Positions 49,631 to 59,711 of a stretch of 64,000 bases of DNA are shown in pieces. Where the stretch lies: NCBI GenBank assembly GCA_019653755.1, contig BPCL01000001.1, positions 124,001-188,000 of the forward strand, written 5' to 3'. Under the pieces are notes generated by a model, which was not told the DNA's origin, made no database searches, and saw only the letters and a list, made by a program, of their open reading frames with translations. A program made the position numbers and the translations under genes. The DNA comes from Woeseia sp. (GTDB lineage: Bacteria; Pseudomonadota; Gammaproteobacteria; Steroidobacterales; UBA11654). Each line of letters starts with the position of its first letter. Positions within the stretch are counted from its first letter, which is position 1.

Positions 49631-50821
49631 CTATCTTGCCTTTGAAATAGCAGCAGAGACGATTTCAAGAACTTGATCGTATGAAGATGATCTAGGATTG
49701 GTTGCGTAGGCAGGATCCAGCATGGCTTTTTCGCTGATTCTCTCAGCACTGTCTTCTGGAACGCCAATCTTATTTAAGCTTTTAGGGATATTAATTTTAT
49801 CCAAAAGCTCATCAATGTTGGATATGAAGGATTCTACAGAATGATCCTTGTACTGCATCGCTTCAGACATACGCCTTACTTTTTTATCCATTCCCGGTAA
49901 GTTAAAACGGGTCACAACAGGGAGAACGATGGCATTGGTTAGTCCGTGATGAGTATCAAATTCTGCACCGACCATGTGGGATATTGCATGGACTAGACCC
50001 AATCCTTTTAAAAATGCAACACCACCTAAACATGAAGCAACAAGCATGCCTCCTCTTGCCCTAAGGTTATCCGGTTCTTCTACAGCTGGAATAAGGCTCT
50101 TTGAGATCAAATAAAGACTCTGTAAAGCTGCTCCGTCACACAGCGGATGGTCTCCTGGAACACAATAGGCTTCTAGAGCATGGATCATGGCATCGGCCCC
50201 TGTCCATGCCGTTAGGTTTGCTGGCAGACCTAGAGTTAATTCTGGGTCTAAAAGTGCCAATGATGGTTTTAGGTCTGGATGACAGATACAAAATTTCATG
50301 CCTTTTTCTAGATGGGTGACCATGGCTGTGCTTTCTGTTTCTGCTCCGGTTCCTGCCGTGGTTGGGATACAGATCAGTTTCGGAAAGGAATTACGCTTGC
50401 CAATTTTTGGCGTTGGTTTTTCCCACTCAAAATCCCAAAGAGGAATTTCATTATTTACTGTTAAGCAAACCGCTTTACCTCCATCCATTGCACTGCCTCC
50501 ACCTATGGCAATAATGGCATCATGTCTGCCCATTTTAAAAATTTCACAACCCTTCTCTATTTCATCATCCCTAGGGTTAGGAGAGATTTTATAAAACACC
50601 TCCGAATCAAGACCTGAATTGGATAAATATCTTTCTAAAGTTTCTATAAATGCCAGATCCTTACTTTTGTTATCGGTGACTAATAAAGGATTATTAATTT
50701 CGAATGATTTACAAAAGTCACCAATTTCCTTGAGTCTTCCAGGGCCATAAGCAATCGGGATAGGGGTTGTCCAATCATGAGGTTGTAAGATCTCTGAACT
50801 ATCTATCTCAAAAGTATCCAT
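49631..50821 (-). CDS. Iron-containing (type III) alcohol dehydrogenase
   Basis: A 396-residue NAD(P)-dependent dehydrogenase. AIGGGSAMDGGKA binds the cofactor; metal ligands lie in TGADAMIHALEAY (Asp, His) and HAISHMVGAEFDTHHGLTNA (two His). IPTTAGTGAETES is a further family signature. It interconverts an alcohol and an aldehyde. Between amidase and SDR on the same strand, with short gaps. Confidence 0.92.
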   Translation of the reverse strand: MDTFEIDSSEILQPHDWTTPIPIAYGPGRLKEIGDFCKSFEINNPLLVTDNKSKDLAFIETLERYLSNSGLDSEVFYKISPNPRDDEIEKGCEIFKMGRHDAIIAIGGGSAMDGGKAVCLTVNNEIPLWDFEWEKPTPKIGKRNSFPKLICIPTTAGTGAETESTAMVTHLEKGMKFCICHPDLKPSLALLDPELTLGLPANLTAWTGADAMIHALEAYCVPGDHPLCDGAALQSLYLISKSLIPAVEEPDNLRARGGMLVASCLGGVAFLKGLGLVHAISHMVGAEFDTHHGLTNAIVLPVVTRFNLPGMDKKVRRMSEAMQYKDHSVESFISNIDELLDKINIPKSLNKIGVPEDSAERISEKAMLDPAYATNPRSSSYDQVLEIVSAAISKAR

Positions 50822-50844
50822 ATTGATAAGTGATTTATTCAGGC

Positions 50845-51645
50845 TTATTTCTGCTCATATCGCCCAGGAGCCAAGACATTTTCAAGCAATCTTATAAAAG
50901 AGTATGGTGTGACCCTCAGTAGAAAAACCAGGAATCTATATGTCTTTGTTGGAACACATAAGCTCTTCCCTTTAAACATGGCTTCAACGCCCTCTTTAGC
51001 AATTCTTTCAGCACTGAATTTCATGAAAGAAGGGACTGCATCCATCATTTCTTGCACATTACTCGCTGTGTGAAAATTGGTCACAGTAAAACCTGGGCAG
51101 ACAGCAGTGGAAGTAATTCCTAGACGGTTATAGCTAGAATTCATGGCATCACTAAATCGATTCATAAATGTTTTAATAGGCCCATAGAGAACCTGAATTG
51201 CAGAAGGTGGCGCAAATGCTGCTACTGAAGAAACTATCATGATTTTACCGCTTTTCTGTTTAATCATATCTTTAACGAATAGCTTGGTTAGAGTGATCAC
51301 TGAGGTTCCTAAAACACGAATGAAGTTTTCTTCATCTTCTATGGAAGTGACATGAAATGGGGTTGCGATTCCATAACCAGCATTATTGACCAATATCTCG
51401 ATGCTATATCCTCTTTGTTTTGAGGTTTCGTAAATATAAGTCACCGAGTCTTTGTTTGCTAGATCGCTCGAAATGTAATCCGCTGATACATTAAATTCAT
51501 CTGCAATTTTATGACAACAGTCTTGTAGGTTTTTCTCATTCCTTGAAATCAAAAGAATGTTATATCCTCGCCCAGCTAAATTCTTGGCAATTTCATAACC
51601 AATTCCTGAGGAGCCACCCGTAATCAGTGCGTAATTATTTGTCAT
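50845..51645 (-). CDS. Short-chain dehydrogenase/reductase
   Basis: A 266-residue SDR: ITGGSSGIG cofactor loop, NNAGYG, catalytic serine in MIVSSVAAFA and the tyrosine/lysine pair in VLYGPIK. The C-terminal basic/hydrophobic tail (TYRFLVFLLRV) may touch the membrane, as in DltE/YqjQ-like SDRs. Substrate unknown; 23 bp upstream of the alcohol dehydrogenase. Confidence 0.88.
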   Translation of the reverse strand: MTNNYALITGGSSGIGYEIAKNLAGRGYNILLISRNEKNLQDCCHKIADEFNVSADYISSDLANKDSVTYIYETSKQRGYSIEILVNNAGYGIATPFHVTSIEDEENFIRVLGTSVITLTKLFVKDMIKQKSGKIMIVSSVAAFAPPSAIQVLYGPIKTFMNRFSDAMNSSYNRLGITSTAVCPGFTVTNFHTASNVQEMMDAVPSFMKFSAERIAKEGVEAMFKGKSLCVPTKTYRFLVFLLRVTPYSFIRLLENVLAPGRYEQK

Positions 51646-51684
51646 AGCCTAAAAATACTTCAAAGATGTATTGAAATCACAATC

Positions 51685-53304
51685 CTATTTTTTATCAATT
51701 AATAAATTTTTATATTCTTCTCTTAAGTCAAACTTGAGAAGTTTACCCGTTGCACCATGAGGGAGTTCTTTCAGAAAAATAATTTCATCAGGAAGCCACC
51801 ATTTCGCTACTTTTGAAGAAAGAAAATCAAGAATATTATCTTTGCCAATCTCATCACCTGAATTTGTTACCACAAACATAATTGGCCTTTCATCCCATTT
51901 CGGATGAGGAACACCGACTACACATGCTTCTGCTATTTCTGGATGACCAACAGCTGCATTTTCTAAATCTATTGAGCTAATCCATTCCCCACCGGTTTTA
52001 ATTACATCTTTAGCTCTATCGACAATAGTCATGTAACCGTCTTTATCTATACTTGATATATCGCCAGTATCGAACCATCCCTCTTCATCAACGGCATCTT
52101 CTTCAGCTTTAAAATACTTTTGCAAGATCCATGGACCTCTGACCATCAAATGCCCATAGGCTTCTCCATCGTTAGGTAAGTCATTACCATTATCATCTGT
52201 AATTTTAAGTTCCACACCAAATACAGGTCTTCCTTGTTTAAGTTGTATTGCGTATTTTTCGTCTTTGCTCATCGTCTCCATTTCTGCTGTGGGTAGGTTC
52301 GTGGTTCCTAATGGGCTCATTTCAGTCATTCCCCAGGCATGGATAACATTAACGTCATGAACTTCATCAAACTCTTTAAGCATAGCGAGAGATAAAGCGG
52401 ATCCTCCGATGATGGTGTTTTTAACTGAATCTAGGACTTTATTGTTTTCTCGGCAATAAGCCAAAAGTTGCATCCACACTGTGGGAACACCAAAGGTACT
52501 GTTCACACCCTCTTTATCAATAAGTTCATAGAGTGAATCACCCTCCATCCCCATTCCTGGCATTACCAGTTTATTCCCCGTCATCGGACCAAAGTATGGA
52601 ATACCCCAAGCTAAAACATGAAACATTGGGACCACCATTAAAATACAATCATCTTTATTAATTGTCAGTGCTGCATAAGCTGAGGTGGCATGATAAATGT
52701 TAGATTTATGTGAGTACAAAACCCCTTTTGGGTTTCCTGTTGTTCCCGAGGTATAACAGAGAGCACAAGCCGCATCGTCCTCAAGAGCCGGCCACTTATA
52801 ATCTTCATCACCATCTTTGATGTATTCTTCATATGAGATTGTATTTTCAAGGGTTGTTTCAGGTATCTCTGATTCATCGCAAAGAATGACATATTTTTCT
52901 ACAGTTTTAAGTTGATCTTTTAGCGCTTCAAGAATTGGTATGAAAGGCAGTTCACAGAAAATTATTTTATCCTCGGCATGGTTGATTATATAAACAGCCT
53001 GTTCGGGATGAAGTCTGAAGTTTAATGTGTGGGTAACTGCACCCATGCCAGAAATACCAAAATACATTTCAAGATGCCTAAAAGTATTAAGAGCCAATGT
53101 GGCAAGGACATCTCCTTTTTTGTATCCATCTTTCTCTAGGGCTGAGGCAAGTTTTCTAGCTCTTACACATACTTCATCATAATTTGTTCTATGAATCTCA
53201 CCAGAAATCATTCTGCTTACGATTTCAGTTGTTGGATGTAACTCTTTTGCATGCTCAATAATTGAGGCTACATTTGGTGTCCAACGTTGCATATCTCCTT
53301 TCAT
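51685..53304 (-). CDS. AMP-forming acyl-CoA ligase (medium/long-chain, AlkK/FadK-like)
   Basis: A 539-residue adenylate-forming enzyme. ATP loop CYTSGTTGNPKGVLYSHKS, PMFHVLAWGIPY, HAWGMTEMSPLG, GWFDTGDISSID, hinge DRAKDVIKTGGEWIS and catalytic lysine in HGATGKLLKFDL. The sequence is of the AlkK/FadK-like group that activates medium-chain fatty acids to CoA thioesters. ATG 53304 is chosen because GGAG lies 7 bases upstream. 34 bp after the next gene's stop. Confidence 0.9.
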   Translation of the reverse strand: MKGDMQRWTPNVASIIEHAKELHPTTEIVSRMISGEIHRTNYDEVCVRARKLASALEKDGYKKGDVLATLALNTFRHLEMYFGISGMGAVTHTLNFRLHPEQAVYIINHAEDKIIFCELPFIPILEALKDQLKTVEKYVILCDESEIPETTLENTISYEEYIKDGDEDYKWPALEDDAACALCYTSGTTGNPKGVLYSHKSNIYHATSAYAALTINKDDCILMVVPMFHVLAWGIPYFGPMTGNKLVMPGMGMEGDSLYELIDKEGVNSTFGVPTVWMQLLAYCRENNKVLDSVKNTIIGGSALSLAMLKEFDEVHDVNVIHAWGMTEMSPLGTTNLPTAEMETMSKDEKYAIQLKQGRPVFGVELKITDDNGNDLPNDGEAYGHLMVRGPWILQKYFKAEEDAVDEEGWFDTGDISSIDKDGYMTIVDRAKDVIKTGGEWISSIDLENAAVGHPEIAEACVVGVPHPKWDERPIMFVVTNSGDEIGKDNILDFLSSKVAKWWLPDEIIFLKELPHGATGKLLKFDLREEYKNLLIDKK

Positions 53305-53338
53305 AAAATTTCTCCAAATAACAATTTTATATTATTAA

Positions 53339-55412
53339 TTACTGAATTACAGGGTACTCAAGCTTGAATTCATTGATTGAATCCCCATCTTCTTGATCAA
53401 ATGTATTCGCATAAAGGTGACCAGCATAGACAGCATGAACAACTGCCCCTGGCGCATTAGAATCACCAATATTTTGAAGTGTTTTAATGCCTGATGCTTT
53501 TAAAGCTTCTTGGTTTGATTTAAGTGACTTATAAAGCGAATCGTTCTGTTTTCTATTACCGACGAGCACAAGTGAACCCCTGGTAATATCTTTTTGCTTA
53601 TTGCTCACCTCATGATTGATTCTCACTGATGATTCTTCTATCTCTATAATGCGATGATCAGTGATAGCTTTAATACCTTTTTCTAATAGTTTCAGCTTAA
53701 TTTCAGTGACCTCATTACTATTAAAACTCCATGGAGAAACTTTTTCAAAGGGCGTAATAATAGTTACTTCGTGACCTAAATCTTTTATAAATTCAGCCAA
53801 AAGGCCGCCCATATAATAATAATCAAAATCGAATATTATCACCGGTGATGTTAGCTCACAACCCTTAAGCACGTCCTCAGGAGTGAGAATGCTATTCGTC
53901 TTAGTTATGGCTATAGGCGCTGTTTTTTCATCCATGATCGAGGGTTGCCAAACCGAACCTGTAGCTGTTACCACATGATCGAATCCCAATTTCAAAACAT
54001 CATCTGGATTCAATTTATTTTCTAGGTATATATCAACATTATCCATTTGATTAATTTGACTCACTCGGTAATCAGTTACTCTTTTATATGGAGACATACC
54101 AGGAAGTATTGACTCTTTATTGATTCGTCCTCCTAGTTCTTTTTCTGAATCTGCAATAGCGACTGGATACCCTCTTCTAGCAAGCGATAAAGTTGCTTCT
54201 AGCCCTGCTGGACCTCCCCCAATAACCAGAACTGAATTATCAGAAGATTTGGGTTTTATTCTCTCTGGATGCCACCCTCTTCTCCATTCTTCACCCATCG
54301 ATGGATTTTGTGTGCAACGAACAGGTATACCTTGGTTGTAACATGAGGCACAGATATTACAGCCAATGCATTCTCTAATATCATCTTCTTTGCCTTCCAA
54401 TATTTTATTTGGAAGGAATGGATCAGCTATTGATGCTCTTGCTGAACCAACAAAATCAAGAATTCCTCTATTAATCTGACTAACCATGTTATCTGGCGAA
54501 GTAAACCACCCTACTCCTACAACAGGCTTAGAAGTCAGTTGTTTTACAAAACCGTTGTAAGGCTCCATATGACCTGGTTCTGAAAATCTACTGCTTGGAC
54601 ATTCTTTAGACCATTTTGATAATTTGATATCCCATAGATCAGGTAATTCACCATTTAACTCAAAGAATTCATGAGCTTCACTCTTACTTGATTCACTTTT
54701 AAAGCTTAATAACTCATCTGTTGAAATTCGAACAGCAATTGCAGCTTTATCACCTGCAACTGATTTCATCTCAGTTATCAATTCCCTCATTAATCTGGAA
54801 CGATTTTCTAGACTTCCTCCGTATTCATCCGATCGATTATTGAATGTGGGGTGAAGAAAATGATAGGGCAGAAAACCCATTCCTGCATAACAATATATAA
54901 TATAAAAAGCCAGCTTGGATCGCTCGCTTGGTTGCATCCAAATGCCATTGAATGAGATCTTTAATGTCTCTCTTGTCCATTACTTTTGGTCCTGTAAGAT
55001 GCATGTCCACAAGTTCACTTACCTTTTCTTGTATTCCAGATGGAGAGATTGGAGGCATTCGTGTATGTCTGTTAGCCGCATATGCTCCTCCGTGAAAGAA
55101 TTCAATACCAGCAAGTGCATCATGCTCATGCACTGCATCTACCATAGGGACATGAGAAGCAATATCTTTATCAGACCATAATCTTGCAAATGGAAGTGGT
55201 CTATCATCTGAGCTCGGATGAATAGAGCAATAACCTGTGTTAATGACACTCCAACCACCCTCCGCTTTAATTCCTCTTTGAGCAGCTCTTGTGTTAGGCA
55301 TGTCATTACCTGAACCCATAGCATGAGGAACTTGATAGAATCTATTTTTTGCTGTCTTTGGTCCTATCTTTATGGGATCAAACAAGACTTTGTATCTTGG
55401 GTTAACATTCAT
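53339..55412 (-). CDS. Trimethylamine-dehydrogenase-like flavoprotein (DgcA/TMADH family), frameshifted
   Basis: Joined from 54837-55412 and 53339-54937, about 690 residues. An OYE-type TIM barrel (KNRFYQVPHAMGSG, INTGYCSIHPSSDD, GGSLENRSRL) is followed by the 4Fe-4S cluster CIGCNICASC with TQNPSMGEEWRRGWHP, the ADP-binding VIGGGPAGLEATLSL and a second dinucleotide fold. This is the layout of trimethylamine and dimethylamine dehydrogenases and of DgcA, all of which demethylate methylated amines. The TMADH cysteine that ties FMN covalently reads alanine (PHAMG instead of PHCIG), and the H172 position appears to be Met in YAGMGF. So the substrate probably differs. One indel near 54880-54930. 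Confidence 0.85.
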
Positions 55413-55447
55413 ATTAAAATTTTGTCTTTTTTAAGAAATCATTTCAA

Positions 55448-56713
55448 TTATTTAAACTTTATTTGCATGAAGGAAAAGACTCCCAATAGAGCAAAAAATA
55501 CCCCACTATTTAGAGCTATCACCCAGCCAAACTGATTTGCTAATATTGGGATTAATGGAGTTGCTAGTACTCCACCTAAATTTCCACCTGTATTAAGAAT
55601 TCCACCTGCAGCTTGAGGTTTTTTTGAAACAAAACCTATGGCTGACCAGAATGGCCCTTCTGTTAATTCAATAAAGCCATAACATAGAGATAAAGAAAGA
55701 ACTGCGAGATAGGGATTTTCGGTAATCGAGCCAAAGATTAAGAAGCCAGCAGATGGGACCAGACCAACGATAACAGGGATTCTATGCCCCCATATGACGC
55801 CATAGCTTTTTTGCAGCCTATCGCATAGGTATCCACCTAAAGTTGCACCTATCGCACCCATAAGAAATGGTAAACTTGCAAGAAAACCACCTTCCAAAAC
55901 ACTGAAACCTCTAATATTGACGAAATAAATAAAAATCCAAGAATAGAATATAAAAAAAACATAGTTCATTGACATATAGCCCAATGCAGCAAATAAAACA
56001 TTCTTATCAGCAAGCACTTCCTTAACCATTGACCAAGACATCTCATTATTGTTGAATTCAGACTCGCCTATCAAATCCAATTCCTTTTGATTGATATCAG
56101 GGTGTTCTCTGGGCCAGTTTTTTGAATATTTCCACCATATTATTGAGCCGATTAGACCCAATATTGAGATCATGAAAAATGTCGATTGCCAACCAAAATT
56201 CTCAGCCAAAAGAACAATGATAGGAGGAGTCGATGCTGACCCCAATGCAAGTGCTGTGGAGGTCATTCCATTGGGGAGTGCCCAAGACCCTGAAGGAAAC
56301 CATCTTGCTATTACTCCTCCTGCCATAGCAGGAAATAAAGGACCTTGAAATGCACCTAATAGGAATCGACAGATAAATAAAAGTGGAATCATCAAAGCTA
56401 CTGAGAAACCACCCATTACAATTAAACCAGATATTATTGTTATTAAAGTGCAACCCAATGTACAAAAAACTAGTGTGCTTTTAGGACCTATTTTCTCTGA
56501 GAGCAAACCTCCTGGAAATTGAAAGAGTGTGTAACCCCATAAAAAAGAGGAGAGAAGCCAACCTAATTCTATTTGTGTGATGCCGATATCATCCATCAAA
56601 TATTTACCGATTACTGAAAGATTACCCCTGAATACGTAAGCAATATATCCAAGCAAAAGGGTAATAAATAGAACTCTCCATCTAATATTTGTTGCTCTGA
56701 TTGAGTTTGTCAC
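55448..56713 (-). CDS. MFS transporter (ACS-like family)
   Basis: A 421-residue protein with 12 hydrophobic helices and RGNLSVIGKYLMDDIG, FQFPGGLLSEKIGPKSTL and RFLLGAFQGPLFPA, typical of the anion:cation symporter branch (glucarate, galactonate, phthalate, 4-hydroxyphenylacetate carriers). It should import an organic anion used by the surrounding oxygenase genes. Its start overlaps the Rieske gene's stop (56710-56713). Confidence 0.88.
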   Translation of the reverse strand: MTNSIRATNIRWRVLFITLLLGYIAYVFRGNLSVIGKYLMDDIGITQIELGWLLSSFLWGYTLFQFPGGLLSEKIGPKSTLVFCTLGCTLITIISGLIVMGGFSVALMIPLLFICRFLLGAFQGPLFPAMAGGVIARWFPSGSWALPNGMTSTALALGSASTPPIIVLLAENFGWQSTFFMISILGLIGSIIWWKYSKNWPREHPDINQKELDLIGESEFNNNEMSWSMVKEVLADKNVLFAALGYMSMNYVFFIFYSWIFIYFVNIRGFSVLEGGFLASLPFLMGAIGATLGGYLCDRLQKSYGVIWGHRIPVIVGLVPSAGFLIFGSITENPYLAVLSLSLCYGFIELTEGPFWSAIGFVSKKPQAAGGILNTGGNLGGVLATPLIPILANQFGWVIALNSGVFFALLGVFSFMQIKFK

Positions 56714-57786
56714 AATTTGATGTCTAGCCTTTCTTGAATATACTTCCGAATATCTAGGCTCTCATCTTCCATTGGCGAATAGTAGCCATATTTGAAAGTA
56801 TTGGATTGCATTCCTTTTTGCACTCGTTCGCAAATATTCCAATCTTGTTTGTTGACCAAGTTCCAAAATTCAGAAGCGTCATCTGGATCAAAATCTGATT
56901 TAACTACCTCATCTGGGTGAAACAAAATACGACAGTCTATTCTTGTATAAGTTGGCGAAATTGGCTGAAGAATAAATGCAGCAACATGATCCATGGAAAG
57001 ACTCATCATTAGATTTGGGTAAAGCGCTTGACCGAAATGGTTGTTTTTCTCAGATTGATTAAGCCCCGGGAAGGGTTTTCTATTTGTTGTTCCTGAGAAT
57101 GTAAAAGTATTTGCACCAGGTCTATGAGGAATACCCTCATCCCAATCTAAACCGTTCCCGCCGTTCTCCTTGAATGCAGGAATAATACTAACCAACTCAG
57201 GATGAACCCCAGCACAGTGATAGCACTCATTATAGTTTTCAACGATCACTTTCCAGTTTGCTGAGACGTCATATTGATATGATCTAGAAGAAACTAATTC
57301 ACTTAAGGGAAAACGAATAAATTGATCACTTAGTTTTTTAATATATTTCTCAAAAGAAGATGGTTTTTCATCGAGATTAATGAATATGAAGCCGCCCCAT
57401 GCTTCGCTCTTTACTCTATTCAAATGAAACTTTTTATCTTTTGTATCTACGTCTAAATGAGGTGCTTTAAATAAGCTTCCATCAAAGTTATAGACCCATG
57501 AGTGATATGGACATCTGATATTTCTTTTCAAAGGACTAGATCTTTCATCCTCAAGAATTTGGCAACCTCTATGTTTGCAAAAATTATGAAAAACCCTAAT
57601 CTCATTATTTTTATCTTTGATAATAAATAGATTCTCATTCCCAATTGTAAAGATTTTATAACTACCAGTTGAATCAAGATCTTCTTCTCTGCCACAACAT
57701 ACCCAATCCGAGTAAAAGATATTATCTAATTCCTGATTATAGATCTCGTCACTGAAGTAGTATTTTTTATCTAGGCTTTTTTCCAT
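56710..57786 (-). CDS. Rieske oxygenase alpha subunit, quaternary-amine-demethylase-like
   Basis: A 358-residue Rieske/non-heme iron oxygenase. Rieske cluster CKHRG and CPYHSW 17-18 residues later; iron site ENYNECYHCAGVHPEL with a glutamate-rich bridging segment like glycine betaine demethylase GbcA and carnitine oxygenase CntA, followed by the DPDD-containing tail. This motif separates them from the aromatic-ring dioxygenases. It needs electrons from a reductase; the FNR-like gene three genes away is a candidate. Coupled to the MFS gene. Substrate inferred only. Confidence 0.83.
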   Translation of the reverse strand: MEKSLDKKYYFSDEIYNQELDNIFYSDWVCCGREEDLDSTGSYKIFTIGNENLFIIKDKNNEIRVFHNFCKHRGCQILEDERSSPLKRNIRCPYHSWVYNFDGSLFKAPHLDVDTKDKKFHLNRVKSEAWGGFIFINLDEKPSSFEKYIKKLSDQFIRFPLSELVSSRSYQYDVSANWKVIVENYNECYHCAGVHPELVSIIPAFKENGGNGLDWDEGIPHRPGANTFTFSGTTNRKPFPGLNQSEKNNHFGQALYPNLMMSLSMDHVAAFILQPISPTYTRIDCRILFHPDEVVKSDFDPDDASEFWNLVNKQDWNICERVQKGMQSNTFKYGYYSPMEDESLDIRKYIQERLDIKL

Positions 57787-57791
57787 TGTGA

Positions 57792-58973
57792 TTAAAAAAC
57801 TCCATATCCTGCAGAATTCATTCGATAATTAATTCCTTTTTCTTGATCCTGCTCAAGTTCAACATATTTTTTAATTTCTGCTATCTTTGACTTCCTATCA
57901 AATTTGTCCATAGCCAGTCCCATTTTATGATTTGATTGTAGTAAGTGTGATATCTCACCTTGCATTTTCTTCTGATATATTTCTAGTACTTCCGCGACTC
58001 GTTGTTTATTAAAATCAGTGTATTCAGGTAAGAGTTTGACCAATTCATCTATGCATTTAATTGTAGTGTTCATTCCTTGGCTTCTTCCAGGGTGAAGGCC
58101 ATGACAAGCATCACCAATAAGAACAAGATTATCTTTTGTCCAGCGTTTGGCAATAATCATTGATGGTGGATAAATACCTGCTGAATACATCGGTAAGGAT
58201 TTGTATTCTGGGACTAATGAGCCTATAAAATTGGTGTAATCCTCATTACTCATTTTTTTCCATTCTTTAACCTCATTCCTGTCGATGGTTAGCCCAATTT
58301 TGCAGCCTCCTTTTGATCGAGGTATCATTGTGACTATACCTCTATCTGTAAGATAGGTTCTCAGGTTGTTTTCTGAATCTGCTTCATAGTCTTCAGAAAA
58401 AAGTACAGCCAAGGCTCTTTCATATCGAAATGTTTGTCTTTCTAATTCAAATTTTCGAGCAATGTTTGACGCAACACCATCAGCTCCAACAACTAACTTA
58501 GTTGCTATAGTAAGTTCAGTTTTGTCCTTCAATATTAATTGATACAAACTTTCATCATGATCTGTGGATACATGCTGACAATTGATAATAGGTCTATAAA
58601 GGCTAAAATTTTCATCCTTTGATGCGAATTTTAAAAACACTTCACTGATATCTTCATGGTTGATAAACATAAAGAAAGGCTGAGGAATATCTAGTTTTGA
58701 GACATTAGCATCCATTAAAAAATTGGCTGATTCATCAAACCAAAGTGAACCGGCTCTTTTTTTAGCGCCTGCATCAAAGAAATCATCCAGAACACTCCAT
58801 TGATTAAGAATCTCGCAGACAAAAGGCTGAATATGATCACCTCTTGCGGTATCTTGTGGTTTTTCTGATTTTTCAACAAGAACCACTTTATAACCTTTAT
58901 CGGTTAAGCAAGCTGCCATAGCAGAACCGGCAACTCCGCCTCCGATAATGAGTACATCTGTTTCAATTCTCAT
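57792..58973 (-). CDS. FAD-dependent monooxygenase (UbiH/PHBH-like)
   Basis: A 393-residue class A flavoprotein monooxygenase: N-terminal VLIIGGGVAGSAMAA for ADP, GADGVASN, and the second FAD motif LIGDACHGLHPGRSQGMN. The family hydroxylates aromatic or related substrates with NAD(P)H and O2. The C-terminal 50 residues are charged. 5 bp upstream of the Rieske gene, so very likely one unit with it. Confidence 0.88.
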   Translation of the reverse strand: MRIETDVLIIGGGVAGSAMAACLTDKGYKVVLVEKSEKPQDTARGDHIQPFVCEILNQWSVLDDFFDAGAKKRAGSLWFDESANFLMDANVSKLDIPQPFFMFINHEDISEVFLKFASKDENFSLYRPIINCQHVSTDHDESLYQLILKDKTELTIATKLVVGADGVASNIARKFELERQTFRYERALAVLFSEDYEADSENNLRTYLTDRGIVTMIPRSKGGCKIGLTIDRNEVKEWKKMSNEDYTNFIGSLVPEYKSLPMYSAGIYPPSMIIAKRWTKDNLVLIGDACHGLHPGRSQGMNTTIKCIDELVKLLPEYTDFNKQRVAEVLEIYQKKMQGEISHLLQSNHKMGLAMDKFDRKSKIAEIKKYVELEQDQEKGINYRMNSAGYGVF

Positions 58974-58993
58974 ACAATAGAACCCTCTATTTA

Positions 58994-59698
58994 TTAAGTG
59001 ATTTCTAAGCTATCAAGCAAGTAGTCTGATTTTAAGTGATCCCATCTTATTTTTACAATGATGAAATCATCACTATAGGTCCAAATGTGGATTGGTGGCC
59101 AGTCATAACCCACGACATCGCTGTCCCAGCTCAATTGAAAATAGTTTGTTTTAAAGGTTCCTGCAGGGACAGACAATTCTTCGTTGCCATGAAAGCTTAA
59201 AAATTTTTCTGTCATCGTTATATTTGGACCTGTATTTCCATGAGGTGTCTTGGAAGTGGTCACACAGTTCTTAAAATGCTGTCTCTCTTCTTTATTATTC
59301 ATATCAAATACAGCGCAACCCCAGGCATCGTTTGCCACAGGGTGTGCACCAAATGCCATAGGCCAACTATCAACTTTTTGTTGTTGTGAGAATCGACCTG
59401 CATCTTTAGTTATAGCTTCGCATTCCACCATTTGATCTGAGAAGTTATACCAAGTTGTTCCTTGAAAGGCGCCACCAACTGAGAGCCTGACAAAAGCGTC
59501 TATGGGTAACCAATGCTTATCAACGGTGTACACAACATCTCTAAGGAGCTGATCCTCATCAATCTCGCATCTAGCACGCAGTGTCCTAAATCCATGGTTG
59601 TCTTTACTGATAGTGAAGTACTCTCGCCCTACTTCACCTCGATCATCATGACAATAAAGAACTTTCCCTGAAATATATTTAAACGGTTTGTCCGCCAT
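58994..59698 (-). CDS. Unrecognised 234-residue protein in the oxygenase operon
   Basis: I do not recognise this family. It lacks a signal peptide and membrane segments. It is rich in aromatic residues and beta-strand patterns (GKVLYCHDDRGEVGREYFT, FKTNYFQLSWDSDVVG, FIIVKIRWDHLKSDYLL), like a lipocalin-type or DUF3108-like beta-sheet ligand binder. Histidines and tryptophans cluster in the middle (WPMAFGAHPVANDAWG). It lies 20 bp upstream of the FAD monooxygenase and 13 bp downstream of the FabH-like gene, so it probably works with them. Confidence 0.65.
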   Translation of the reverse strand: MADKPFKYISGKVLYCHDDRGEVGREYFTISKDNHGFRTLRARCEIDEDQLLRDVVYTVDKHWLPIDAFVRLSVGGAFQGTTWYNFSDQMVECEAITKDAGRFSQQQKVDSWPMAFGAHPVANDAWGCAVFDMNNKEERQHFKNCVTTSKTPHGNTGPNITMTEKFLSFHGNEELSVPAGTFKTNYFQLSWDSDVVGYDWPPIHIWTYSDDFIIVKIRWDHLKSDYLLDSLEIT

Positions 59699-59711
59699 TA
59701 AGGATTCCGAC

